Shown in pieces: positions 1 to 5,520 of a stretch of DNA of 5,520 bases; the stretch's first letter is position 1; each line of letters begins with the position of its first letter. The DNA comes from Winogradskyella sp. GTDB lineage: Bacteria > Bacteroidota > Bacteroidia > Flavobacteriales > Flavobacteriaceae. The notes beneath the pieces were generated by a model. It was not told the origin of the DNA. It ran no database searches and saw only the letters and a list, made by a program, of their open reading frames with translations. The position numbers and the translations under genes were made by a program. The stretch spans positions 1 to 5,520 of the forward strand of contig JASBSE010000525.1 in NCBI GenBank assembly GCA_030149115.1, given 5' to 3'.

Positions 1-339
1 ATTTATAAAAGTGCCAGAATCCCAAATACCTTTAGTAACTGCTACAGATTCTCTTTGATGGCCTGCATTTCCCCATTGTATATAATCTTCCATTGCGGTA
101 TCAGACCCAAAACTATTAGTATTGTAAAGGCCAAATTCACCATCAGCAACGGCAAAATTAACTGAGCTAGCAATATTTATTTCTTCGCCTGGATTTAACA
201 TTACAGTGCTAGTCATAGAACTTACCTGACCATAAGCTGGAAAATTACAAAACCAATATCCTGAAATATTTACAGTAGATGATCCGAAATTTTTAAGAGC
301 TACAGAGTTGGTGTTTGGGTCTAGTTTTGAAATTCTAAC
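1..339 (-). repeat. Tandem repeat copy 2 (partial) encoding second LTD-like domain
   Basis: This is the second unit of the 411-bp repeat, encoding residues 164-276, cut by the window edge. It preserves the landmark segments GYWFCNFPAYGQVSSMTS and NFAVADGEFGLYNTNSFGS exactly. At base level, position 1 onward aligns with position 412 onward. The array may continue outside the window. Confidence 0.82.
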
Positions 340-828
340 ACTCCTGAACGTTATCCATTGCTCAGCACCATTTTCTGTACCTGAACCACTATAAGCAAAA
401 GGTGCAGCAAGATCTACAAATGTACCTGTGGTCCAAATTCCTTTGGCAACGGCAACAGATTCTCTTTGGTGGCCTGCGCTTCCCCATTGCATATAATCTT
501 CCATAGCAGTAGAGGAACCAAAGCTATTGGTGTTGTATAGACCAAATTCTCCATCGGCTACAGCAAAGTTTACTGAGCTAGGAATGTTTACTTCTTCACC
601 AGGATCTAAACTAGCAACAGAAGTCATAGAGCTTACCTGTCCGTATGCAGGGAAGTTACAAAACCAATAACCAGATATTGGGACATTTGTGCTACCATAG
701 TTTTTTAATGTAACAGAGTTTGTTGCAGGATCTAGTTTGGCAATTCTTACTTGAGCACTAAGGCTAGAAAAGCACATTAGAACTAACGCTAATAAAGCAG
801 TTGTTTTTAGATAGTAATTGTTCTTCAT
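1..828 (-). CDS. Secreted protein of tandem lamin-tail-like (LTD) domains, C-terminus beyond window
   Basis: The frame is open for 276 codons from an ATG at 828 to the left window edge, so the gene is incomplete at its 3' end. Residues 1-25 form a signal peptide (basic start, hydrophobic core, SLSA before Q26), so the product is exported. Two homologous domains follow: residues 27-163 and 164 to at least 276, offset by exactly 137 residues. Each has the pattern VRIxKLDPxTNSV, a GYWFCNFPAYG segment, PGEE, ADGEFGLYNTNSFGS, AMEDY(M/I)QWG and RESVAVxKGIW. The KLDPxTNSVxLKN(Y/F)GS...ISGYW pattern resembles the lamin-tail beta-sandwich often found in secreted Bacteroidota proteins; I assign that fold by recognition only. 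It is the last visible gene of the leftward operon, 6 bp after the OB-fold gene. The unseen C-terminus might carry more copies or a type IX secretion sorting domain. Function unknown; perhaps surface adhesion or binding. Confidence 0.85.
   Translation of the reverse strand, partial: MKNNYYLKTTALLALVLMCFSSLSAQVRIAKLDPATNSVTLKNYGSTNVPISGYWFCNFPAYGQVSSMTSVASLDPGEEVNIPSSVNFAVADGEFGLYNTNSFGSSTAMEDYMQWGSAGHQRESVAVAKGIWTTGTFVDLAAPFAYSGSGTENGAEQWITFRSVRISKLDPNTNSVALKNFGSSTVNISGYWFCNFPAYGQVSSMTSTVMLNPGEEINIASSVNFAVADGEFGLYNTNSFGSDTAMEDYIQWGNAGHQRESVAVTKGIWDSGTFIN
340..750 (-). repeat. Tandem repeat copy 1 (411 bp) encoding first LTD-like domain
   Basis: This is the first full 411-bp unit, encoding residues 27-163 of the secreted protein. 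It is directly followed, without a spacer, by a second copy in the same frame. Over the 113 residue pairs that can be compared, a hand count gives about 92 identities (near 81%). The differences are scattered and many codons differ at third positions, so the duplication is not brand new. Confidence 0.85.
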
Positions 829-834
829 GATTTT

Positions 835-1224
835 TTATTTTAATTGGTTAATAATAGTGCATTGGTCTAGTTTTACTTGTTCTAGCAAATCGTCATAGCC
901 AATAACACGTCCTTTTATCTTTATGTTTTCGTTCTTGTCTGTTGAGGCTTCAAGATTGTCAGAGAATTGACAGAATATTTTATCGTCAATAGTTATATCA
1001 TTACTATTGATGTCTGTTATTAATCCTGAAACCTCAATAGTTTTGTTTAAAAATTTTTGTTCAGCAGCAACAGAATTCTTAGAAAATAATTGGTTGATTT
1101 CAGAAGAAGACATCGTGAATTCTGCTCGTTCACTTTCAATATCTCTGTGGTCTTGGTATACATAATTGTAGCCAAAAATTGCGGCAACAATTACAATAAC
1201 CAATATTATTATCCACTTACGCAT
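835..1224 (-). CDS. Membrane-anchored OB-fold (tRNA_anti-like) protein
   Basis: A 129-residue protein. Residues 1-3 are MRK, followed by a hydrophobic segment at about 4-19, which gives an N-terminal membrane anchor or an uncleaved signal; no lipobox is present. A short helix (DHRDIESERAEFTMSSSEI) and the motif AAEQKFLNKTIEVSG lead into a beta-rich region (about 60-126) with IKIKGRVIGY and VKLDQCTI near the end. This is the pattern of the tRNA_anti-like OB-fold family, which is common in Bacteroidota as small periplasm-facing proteins of unknown role; despite the name, RNA binding is not implied here. Two cysteines (85 and 122) sit in the barrel and could pair. It lies 17 bp after the 158-residue lipoprotein gene and 6 bp before the LTD gene, so it is probably co-transcribed with both. 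The start gives a sensible membrane segment and there is no better alternative. Confidence 0.8.
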   Translation of the reverse strand: MRKWIIILVIVIVAAIFGYNYVYQDHRDIESERAEFTMSSSEINQLFSKNSVAAEQKFLNKTIEVSGLITDINSNDITIDDKIFCQFSDNLEASTDKNENIKIKGRVIGYDDLLEQVKLDQCTIINQLK

Positions 1225-1241
1225 TGCTTGGTGCTTTCTAA

Positions 1242-1718
1242 TTAATTTCTTTCAAATATTAAAGTATCTACACTTCCATCTCCACCACTAACATCTCTTA
1301 AGCTAATCATGTTATTACTATGACTAATGATATCCCAATCGTCATTTAAATCACCAAAATCATGATCATCTGGTACTGGAAATGATATATAAAAGTCTAT
1401 GTCACTGTCTTGACTATCATCATTACTATTACTGTCAGTAACAGACCAAGTACCATTGTAAGTTGTATTACCGTTAGTTGCTGTAATACTACCGTTGGTT
1501 CCAAAAGTAAAAGTGTAACCATTAAAGTCGTTGGTTTCATCTGTGCCTGAGTCTATGTAGCTTGTGATTACCCAATCTCCAGATTCTACGGTTGTTTCAA
1601 TTTGAGCTATTTCTTGCGAATTATCCTGATTACTACCATCATCGTCATCAGAACATGTAAAAGACATTAATGAAAAACTTATCATTAATAAAATGCAGTA
1701 AAAAAATCTTGTTTTCAT
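1242..1718 (-). CDS. Small surface lipoprotein with lipocalin-like domain
   Basis: A 158-residue predicted lipoprotein. Residues 1-21 are a signal peptide and C22 is the likely lipidated cysteine (MSFTC; Thr at -1 is a slightly weak lipobox). S23-D27 (SDDDDG) right after the cysteine matches the acidic lipoprotein export signal that sends Bacteroidota lipoproteins to the cell surface. Residues about 46-157 form one beta-rich domain: SGDWVITSY, FNGYTFTFGTNGSITA, YNGTWSV, an acidic Asn/Ser/Asp loop (94-108), DFYISFP, DDWDIIS and IFER. This looks like the small lipocalin-like barrels common in Flavobacteriaceae. The same pattern forms the C-terminal third of the upstream lipoprotein (1744-2808), so the two are paralogous there. 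The gap to that gene is 25 bp and to the next is 17 bp. Ligand unknown; the product is very acidic and may bind metal ions, which is a guess. Confidence 0.8.
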   Translation of the reverse strand: MKTRFFYCILLMISFSLMSFTCSDDDDGSNQDNSQEIAQIETTVESGDWVITSYIDSGTDETNDFNGYTFTFGTNGSITATNGNTTYNGTWSVTDSNSNDDSQDSDIDFYISFPVPDDHDFGDLNDDWDIISHSNNMISLRDVSGGDGSVDTLIFERN

Positions 1719-1743
1719 GATTAATTGATTTTAAGGTTTGTTA

Positions 1744-2808
1744 TTAATTACAGTTATTTTCATAACGTATTCTATCATCATCTCCCACTCTTAAGTCTAT
1801 TTTAGTTTCATCAGAACAGTTTTCTATTTCGTGCAAAATCCAATTGTTATTACATAATGGTAAGGCTGGAACGTTAATTAAAACTTCGAGAGTATTACCA
1901 GAGCCACTAGCAGTCCATGTACCATACTCTATTATGGAGTTCCAATACACAGACATAGTGCCATTACTAAAAAAATTGAACTCGTAGCCATTGTATGCAT
2001 TGTCGTAATCATTTCCATCGCGCTCAAGTTTATCAACTTCCCAATCAGTGCAGCTAATAAGTAAATCTTCTAGTTGTGATGGTGTACAGTTGTCACAGTC
2101 ATCATCACTATAATCATAGTCATCATCTTCATCACATAAGTTAATAGAATAGTCTATTACTATTTCCAACTCATCAAAATTGTTTATAACAACTTCAGAA
2201 TTGTCAAATAAGATTAACGTTAAGGGAAAATTTAGGGTCGTTATATTATCTTCATCAAGATCATCTATAAAATCAAAAAGTTGATTATCGTTTTCAATTG
2301 TAATGGTTTCTAATAGCTCATTATTTGGGTTAAATATTGATGCTTCAATAGGAAATGTAAAGTCGATACATTCTATATCATCATCGTATTCATTTTCTCC
2401 ATTACAGCTATCAGTATACGACTCAAATTCTGACAAAGTGTTTATGGTTATTTCTGAGTAATCTGATAAAACAATTGTAATAGGAAACTCAATATTTAAA
2501 GTGTTATCAATTTCAGATTGATCAAAAACACACTCAATAACAGCATAATCACTTGCCGAATTTACGTCTATATCTACACCATTAACATTTACAGTGTATG
2601 GAAAAGCGATATCAAAACAATTTGCTCTATCAACTATATTATCCAAAGAGCCATCATTTGAAGCAGTTCTCTTTATAAGAGCAGCTATATTTGTGTTGGC
2701 TTCTAAAATTTCCTCATCAGGTGTTTGAATAAACTCCCTTTCTTCTTTTCTACAAGACGAAAAAACCAAAGAAAAAATTAGTAATGTTATAAATAATTTC
2801 AGTTTCAT
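1744..2808 (-). CDS. Lipoprotein with four FP-type beta repeats and C-terminal lipocalin-like domain
   Basis: A 354-residue predicted lipoprotein, first gene of the leftward operon. I start it at the ATG at 2808 because it gives a proper lipoprotein signal (MKLKLF..., lipobox FSSC, C19); a GTG 42 bp further upstream would bury it. RKEERE after C19 fits a charged surface-export signal. Residues 29-63 form a likely helix with NIAALIKRTASNDGS. Residues 64-225 hold four similar beta units, each marked by a hydrophobic-x-FP motif (FP at 69, 108, 152 and 194), then alternating strands and often SE(I/V)xIN. An acidic linker (226-240) leads to a lipocalin-like domain (about 253-350: DWEVDKL, YNGYEFNFFSNGTM, YGTWTASGSGN). 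Eleven cysteines follow C19, which suggests disulfides. I recall similar flavobacterial proteins of unknown function next to ECF sigma genes, but I know no function. It is transcribed divergently from the sigma gene and may be its target. Confidence 0.82.
   Translation of the reverse strand: MKLKLFITLLIFSLVFSSCRKEEREFIQTPDEEILEANTNIAALIKRTASNDGSLDNIVDRANCFDIAFPYTVNVNGVDIDVNSASDYAVIECVFDQSEIDNTLNIEFPITIVLSDYSEITINTLSEFESYTDSCNGENEYDDDIECIDFTFPIEASIFNPNNELLETITIENDNQLFDFIDDLDEDNITTLNFPLTLILFDNSEVVINNFDELEIVIDYSINLCDEDDDYDYSDDDCDNCTPSQLEDLLISCTDWEVDKLERDGNDYDNAYNGYEFNFFSNGTMSVYWNSIIEYGTWTASGSGNTLEVLINVPALPLCNNNWILHEIENCSDETKIDLRVGDDDRIRYENNCN
2089..2133 (-). repeat. GAT/GAC-rich low-complexity stretch coding for acidic linker
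   Basis: This short stretch encodes residues 226-240 of the 354-residue lipoprotein, mostly Asp with Glu, Tyr, Ser and Cys (DEDDDYDYSDDDCDN). It joins the FP-repeat region to the lipocalin-like domain. The near-repeated GAT/GAC triplets could change length by slippage, and the residues could bind calcium; neither is shown. Confidence 0.5.
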
Positions 2809-2913
2809 AATGACTAAAGTTTTATTGCCATTTAATATAAAACAACTCACTTTTAAAAACTACTGAACTTTTTCAAAAAAATATTTATATACCTTTAGGC
2901 AAACTTTTTAACC
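2809..2913. promoter_or_regulatory. Divergent promoter region between lipoprotein operon and sigma gene
   Basis: This 105-bp, very A+T-rich gap separates two divergent operons and must hold both promoters. On the plus strand, TACCTTTA (2890-2897) is one base from the Bacteroidota -7 consensus TAnnTTTG. The 8-mer AACTTTTT occurs twice on the plus strand (2866-2873 and 2902-2909), 36 bp apart. GGCAA followed shortly by AAACTTT-like sequence lies just ahead of both starts: GGCAAACTTTTT at 2899 on the plus strand and GGCAATAAAACTTT reading leftward near 2829-2816. This rough mirror symmetry could reflect a shared activator or sigma site, but poly-A/T content makes chance matches likely. No clear -33 element is visible. 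Confidence 0.5.
2890..2897 (+). promoter_or_regulatory. Possible -7 promoter element of the sigma-FecR-receptor operon
   Basis: TACCTTTA matches seven of eight positions of the Bacteroidota housekeeping -7 box (TAnnTTTG). It ends 16 bp before the TTG start of the sigma gene, so the 5' leader would be short. A convincing -33 TTG-type box at the usual spacing is not seen, so this is tentative. Confidence 0.25.
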
Positions 2914-3438
2914 TTGTCTAAAAATCTTAGTGAAAATATCTGTGAAGAAGCAGCATTTGAGCGTATTTACAATAAATACTCAGATGATGTTCACAATTTC
3001 TTATACTACAAATATGGTGCTGAGTATAATCCTAGAGACAAAGCGCAAGAAGCTTTTATAAAGTTGTGGGATAATTGCAAGCAAGTCACTTTTGCTAAGG
3101 CTAAGTCTTTTTTGTTTACGGTTGCAAATAATTTGATGCTTAATGAAATTAAGCATCAAAAAGTGGTTTTAAAATATCAAAAAAACAAACCAACGCATTA
3201 CACAAATGAAACTCCAGAATTTATAATGGAGCAAGAACAGTATTTGGAAAAATATAAAAACGTACTCGCAAGTTTAAAGGAAGAGCAACGTGTAGCTTTT
3301 TTATTAAGTAAGGTTGAAGGGAAAAAGCACAGTGAAATTGCCGATATGCTGGGAGTTACCCAAAAGGTAGTGGAATATAGGATTTATACAGCTTTTAATA
3401 TTTTGAAAAAAGAGCTTGAGAATTTTAAAATAAAATAA
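2914..3438 (+). CDS. ECF-type RNA polymerase sigma factor (FecI-like)
   Basis: A 174-residue sigma-70 family factor of the extracytoplasmic-function group, the usual length. Region 2 spans about 15-85: FERIYNKYSDDVHNFLYYKYG (2.1), the core-binding helix RDKAQEAFIKLWDN (41-54), and the -10-recognising part with KSFLFTVANNLMLNEIKHQK (65-83). After a short linker, region 4 spans about 115-170, with LKEEQRVAFLLSKVEGKKHSEIADMLGV and the helix-turn-helix at about 137-157 that would read the -35 element. The start is TTG: an in-frame TAG lies at 2896-2898, no ATG or GTG lies between, and the next ATG (codon 75) would remove most of region 2. Its partner anti-sigma factor follows after 48 bp. It presumably directs polymerase to the divergent operon, its own operon or both; the targets are inferred. 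Confidence 0.93.
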   Translation: MSKNLSENICEEAAFERIYNKYSDDVHNFLYYKYGAEYNPRDKAQEAFIKLWDNCKQVTFAKAKSFLFTVANNLMLNEIKHQKVVLKYQKNKPTHYTNETPEFIMEQEQYLEKYKNVLASLKEEQRVAFLLSKVEGKKHSEIADMLGVTQKVVEYRIYTAFNILKKELENFKIK

Positions 3439-3454
3439 TCAGGAGATTCGAAAG

Positions 3455-3490
3455 GTGAGTTGTTATATATTTAAGAGTCAAATTTTATGA
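3455..3490 (+). other. Possible 11-codon leader ORF coupled to the anti-sigma gene
   Basis: A GTG at 3455 opens a frame of 11 codons (MSCYIFKSQIL if GTG is read as Met) that ends at TGA 3488-3490, giving an ATGA overlap with the start of the FecR gene. An AGGAG sits at 3441-3445, 9 bp before the GTG, unusual in a region otherwise without Shine-Dalgarno sites. Translation of this ORF could couple FecR synthesis to ribosome passage. Bacteroidota rarely depend on Shine-Dalgarno pairing and the ORF is tiny, so chance is quite possible. Confidence 0.2.
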
Positions 3491-4398
3491 TTGAAGATAA
3501 GTTATTAAATAAGTGGCTAAATGATGACCTTACAGATGCTGAAAAAGATGCATTTAGTAAGCGAGAAGACTTTGCTCTTAATCAAAAGATAATTGAGGAT
3601 TCAAAATATTTCAAAGCTTCAGAATTTTCTAAGGCTGACGATTTTGAAACCTTTAAAGCAAAATATAAAGTAAGATCGTCTGTAAAACGTCTAAATTGGC
3701 TAAAACCAGTGTTAAGAATTGCAAGTGTTTTGGTTATTGGCTTGGCGATTTATTTTACCATGTTTATGAATGATAGCATGGTTGAACAACATACTCAATT
3801 CGCTGAAAAAACTACTATTAAACTTCCTGATTTATCTAGTGTAACTTTAAATGCTGATTCAGAAATTACATATGATAAAGATTCTTGGTATGATAGTAGG
3901 CAACTAAATCTTAAAGGTGAAGCCTATTTTAAAGTAGCCAAAGGAAAAACGTTTGATGTTATTACAGATAATGGTGTAGTAACTGTTGTTGGAACGGAGT
4001 TTAATGTAAAAGCAAGATTAGATTATTTTGAAGTTATTTGTTATGAAGGTATCGTAAAAGTTACGTCAGATACAATTACAAGACAATTGTTGGCAGGGGA
4101 TACGTATCGCATTTTAAATAATAAATTTAGTCAAGATAAGTTAGGTGCTATCCAGCCAGAGTGGATTGAAAACAGAAGTAGTTTTAAAGCTATTCCATTT
4201 AGAGAAGTAGTCTCTGAGTTAGAACGCCAATTTAATGTAAAAGTAACTTTTAAAGACACAAAAACAACACGATTGTTTTCTGGTGGATTTACTCACAATA
4301 ATTTAGAAAAAGCCCTTTCTGCCATAACTCAGCCTATGAGTTTAACCTATAAAATTAGTTCACCCAACCAAGTGCTAATTTATGGCGATACAGATTAA
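3487..4398 (+). CDS. FecR-family transmembrane anti-sigma factor with DUF4974 domain
   Basis: A 303-residue inner-membrane anti-sigma factor that would hold the neighbouring ECF sigma factor inactive and relay a signal from the outer-membrane receptor. The N-terminal cytoplasmic part (1-70) contains LLNKWLNDDLTDAEKDAF, the typical anti-sigma start. One membrane helix lies at about 75-93. The periplasmic FecR domain (about 105-192) shows TIKLPDLSSVTLNADSEI, the hallmark GEAYFKVAK (144-152) and VVGTEFNVKA (167-176). W226 leads into a C-terminal DUF4974 domain (about 232-300: SFKAIPFREVVSELERQFNV...), an STN-like fold usual in Bacteroidota FecR proteins. That domain is visibly similar to the STN domain of the next gene's product, suggesting related periplasmic contacts. 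The start ATG follows an in-frame TAA at 3472-3474, so no longer version exists. The last 16 bp overlap the receptor gene, implying translational coupling. Confidence 0.93.
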   Translation: MIEDKLLNKWLNDDLTDAEKDAFSKREDFALNQKIIEDSKYFKASEFSKADDFETFKAKYKVRSSVKRLNWLKPVLRIASVLVIGLAIYFTMFMNDSMVEQHTQFAEKTTIKLPDLSSVTLNADSEITYDKDSWYDSRQLNLKGEAYFKVAKGKTFDVITDNGVVTVVGTEFNVKARLDYFEVICYEGIVKVTSDTITRQLLAGDTYRILNNKFSQDKLGAIQPEWIENRSSFKAIPFREVVSELERQFNVKVTFKDTKTTRLFSGGFTHNNLEKALSAITQPMSLTYKISSPNQVLIYGDTD

Positions 4399-5520
4399 GC
4401 AGTACATAATAGTACTACTTCTTAGTTTTAGTTTTTCTTTCTGTGCTTTTTCACAAGAGACTGAGAGCAGGATGTCTTTGTCCGAAATTTTACCAATATT
4501 AGAACAACGCTATAAAGTTCAGTTTAATTATGCCGAAGATTCTGTTTCTGGCATTTTAGTCAAGCCACCACAAAGCAAATTATCACTAAAAGAGGTGTTG
4601 AACTATCTGGAAATTCATACTGATTTTCAATATCAAATTACTGAAGAAAATATGGTTTTGGTAATTGCTAACAAGGCGACTTTTGATTTGCAAAGACTGT
4701 CAGAAGTTATGGTGTCTGGTTACATTGTAAAAGGAATCAATAAGCTAAGCAACGGTTCTTTTGAAATTAAGGTCTCAGAGTTTGATATTCTTCCTGGTTT
4801 GGTAGAGACTGATGTTTTGCAGGCTGTGCAAGCCTTTCCTGGTATACAGAGTATTAATGAAACGGTTTCTAACATTAATATAAGAGGTGGGTCCCACGAC
4901 CAAAATTTAATTCTGTGGGATGATATAAAAATGTATCAATCAGGTCATTTTTTCGGTCTAATTTCTATGTTTAATCCTCAGATAACACAACGCGTTTCTC
5001 TAACAAAAAATGGCTCGCCTACAGAATTTACAGATGGCGTTTCTGGTACAATATCTATGGAAACCGAGAAAGATGTTAATGAAACATTTAACGGAAATAT
5101 TGGTGTCAATTTTATTGATGCCAATGGCTTTGTAGATGTTCCAATTGGTAAAAAATCATCATTGCAAGTTGCAGCCAGAAAAGCTTTAAGCGATTTTACA
5201 GAGACTCCTACGTATAATAATTTTTTTGAGCGTATATCACAAGACACAGAAGTAGAAAGTAATTCCATGAGTATTACAAACTCTGACAAAACTTTTGATT
5301 TTTATGATGCTTCATTACGTTGGATTTATAAGATAAATAAGAACGACAGATTAAGGGTTAACTTTATAAATGCAGCAAACGAATTGGTTTTTAATGAGAA
5401 TACTACAATCAATTCTGTTGAAGACTCTAGAGAGAGCAGTCTATCTCAAAATAGCATTGCAGCAGCAATTTCTTACTCTAGGACTTGGAATACCAAATGG
5501 CAAACCGTTTTTGAAGCTTA
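4383..5520 (+). CDS. TonB-dependent outer-membrane receptor with N-terminal STN signalling domain (partial)
   Basis: The frame is open for 379 codons from the ATG at 4383 to the right edge; the rest of the beta-barrel lies outside. Residues 1-24 are a signal peptide (AFS before Q25), which supports this start despite the 16-bp overlap with FecR. Residues 31-96 are the periplasmic STN domain (MSLSEILPILEQRYKVQFNY ... MVLVIA), used for signalling to an anti-sigma factor. A TonB-box-like segment LSEVMVSGY (106-114) follows, then the plug: LQAVQAFPGIQSINE, NINIRGGSHDQNLILWDDI, YQSGHFFGLISMFNP and DGVSGTISMET, followed by the first barrel strands. The carboxypeptidase-regulatory-like domain common ahead of the plug in Bacteroidota receptors is absent, with only about ten residues between STN and TonB box. 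It probably imports a ligand (iron chelate, glycan or other) and senses it through FecR. The substrate cannot be told from sequence. Confidence 0.92.

Noticed and set aside
1..750. Regular repeat as a CRISPR array or insertion sequence
   Set aside because: The unit is 411 bp, in frame and protein-coding, with no spacers, inverted ends or transposase.
2089..2133. Acidic Asp-rich run as a calcium-binding RTX or EF-hand array
   Set aside because: There is no GGxGxDxxx nonapeptide or DxDxDG loop pattern; it is just an acidic linker.
2809..2850. Longer start (GTG at 2850) for the large lipoprotein
   Set aside because: It would put 14 residues before the lipoprotein signal peptide and hide the membrane-targeting start; the ATG at 2808 gives a standard signal.
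2864..2875. TGAA-CTTT-TTCA inverted repeat as an operator or terminator
   Set aside because: Four-base arms in A/T-rich DNA are expected by chance, and no U-tract hairpin of useful stability forms.
4473..4475. Later ATG start for the receptor that avoids the overlap with FecR
   Set aside because: It would remove the signal peptide, which an outer-membrane receptor needs; the overlapping ATG at 4383 keeps it.
4978..5289. 103-codon ORF on the minus strand
   Set aside because: It lies wholly inside the receptor frame, which shows clear plug and barrel motifs, and its own translation shows no recognisable domain or operon context.

Overview
The window looks like chromosomal DNA from a member of the Bacteroidota, most likely a Flavobacteriaceae species. 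It is clearly A+T-rich, genes lack regular Shine-Dalgarno sites and start after A-rich leaders, and two lipoproteins carry acidic residues right after the lipobox cysteine (a Bacteroidota surface-export signal). An ECF sigma factor, an anti-sigma factor with FecR and DUF4974 domains, and a TonB-dependent receptor with an STN domain lie in a row, which is typical of this phylum. I cannot name the genus from the sequence.

Layout: six complete or nearly complete genes plus one partial gene at each window edge region form two divergent blocks around a 105-bp intergenic region (2809-2913); seven protein genes in total. The leftward block (minus strand, read from 2808 down to 1) is a tight, operon-like run. 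It holds a 354-residue lipoprotein with four FP-type beta repeats and a C-terminal lipocalin-like domain; a 158-residue lipoprotein that is little more than that same C-terminal domain; a 129-residue membrane-anchored OB-fold (tRNA_anti-like) protein; and a secreted protein of nearly identical tandem lamin-tail-like domains that runs off the left edge. Gaps between these genes are 25, 17 and 6 bp.

The rightward block (plus strand, 2914 to the right edge) is a cell-surface signalling cassette: ECF sigma factor with a TTG start, FecR-type transmembrane anti-sigma factor, and an STN-plug TonB-dependent receptor that overlaps the anti-sigma gene by 16 bp and runs off the right edge.

How they may work together: by analogy with FecI-FecR-FecA, a ligand bound by the outer-membrane receptor would be signalled through its periplasmic STN domain to the anti-sigma factor, which would release the sigma factor. 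The divergent lipoprotein/secreted-protein operon is the obvious candidate target and the likely source of surface partners or cargo. This is inferred from gene order and domains only. No SusD, transposase, RNA gene, CRISPR array or clear terminator is visible. The most interesting material is the divergent operon, whose two lipoproteins share a domain and have no recognised function.
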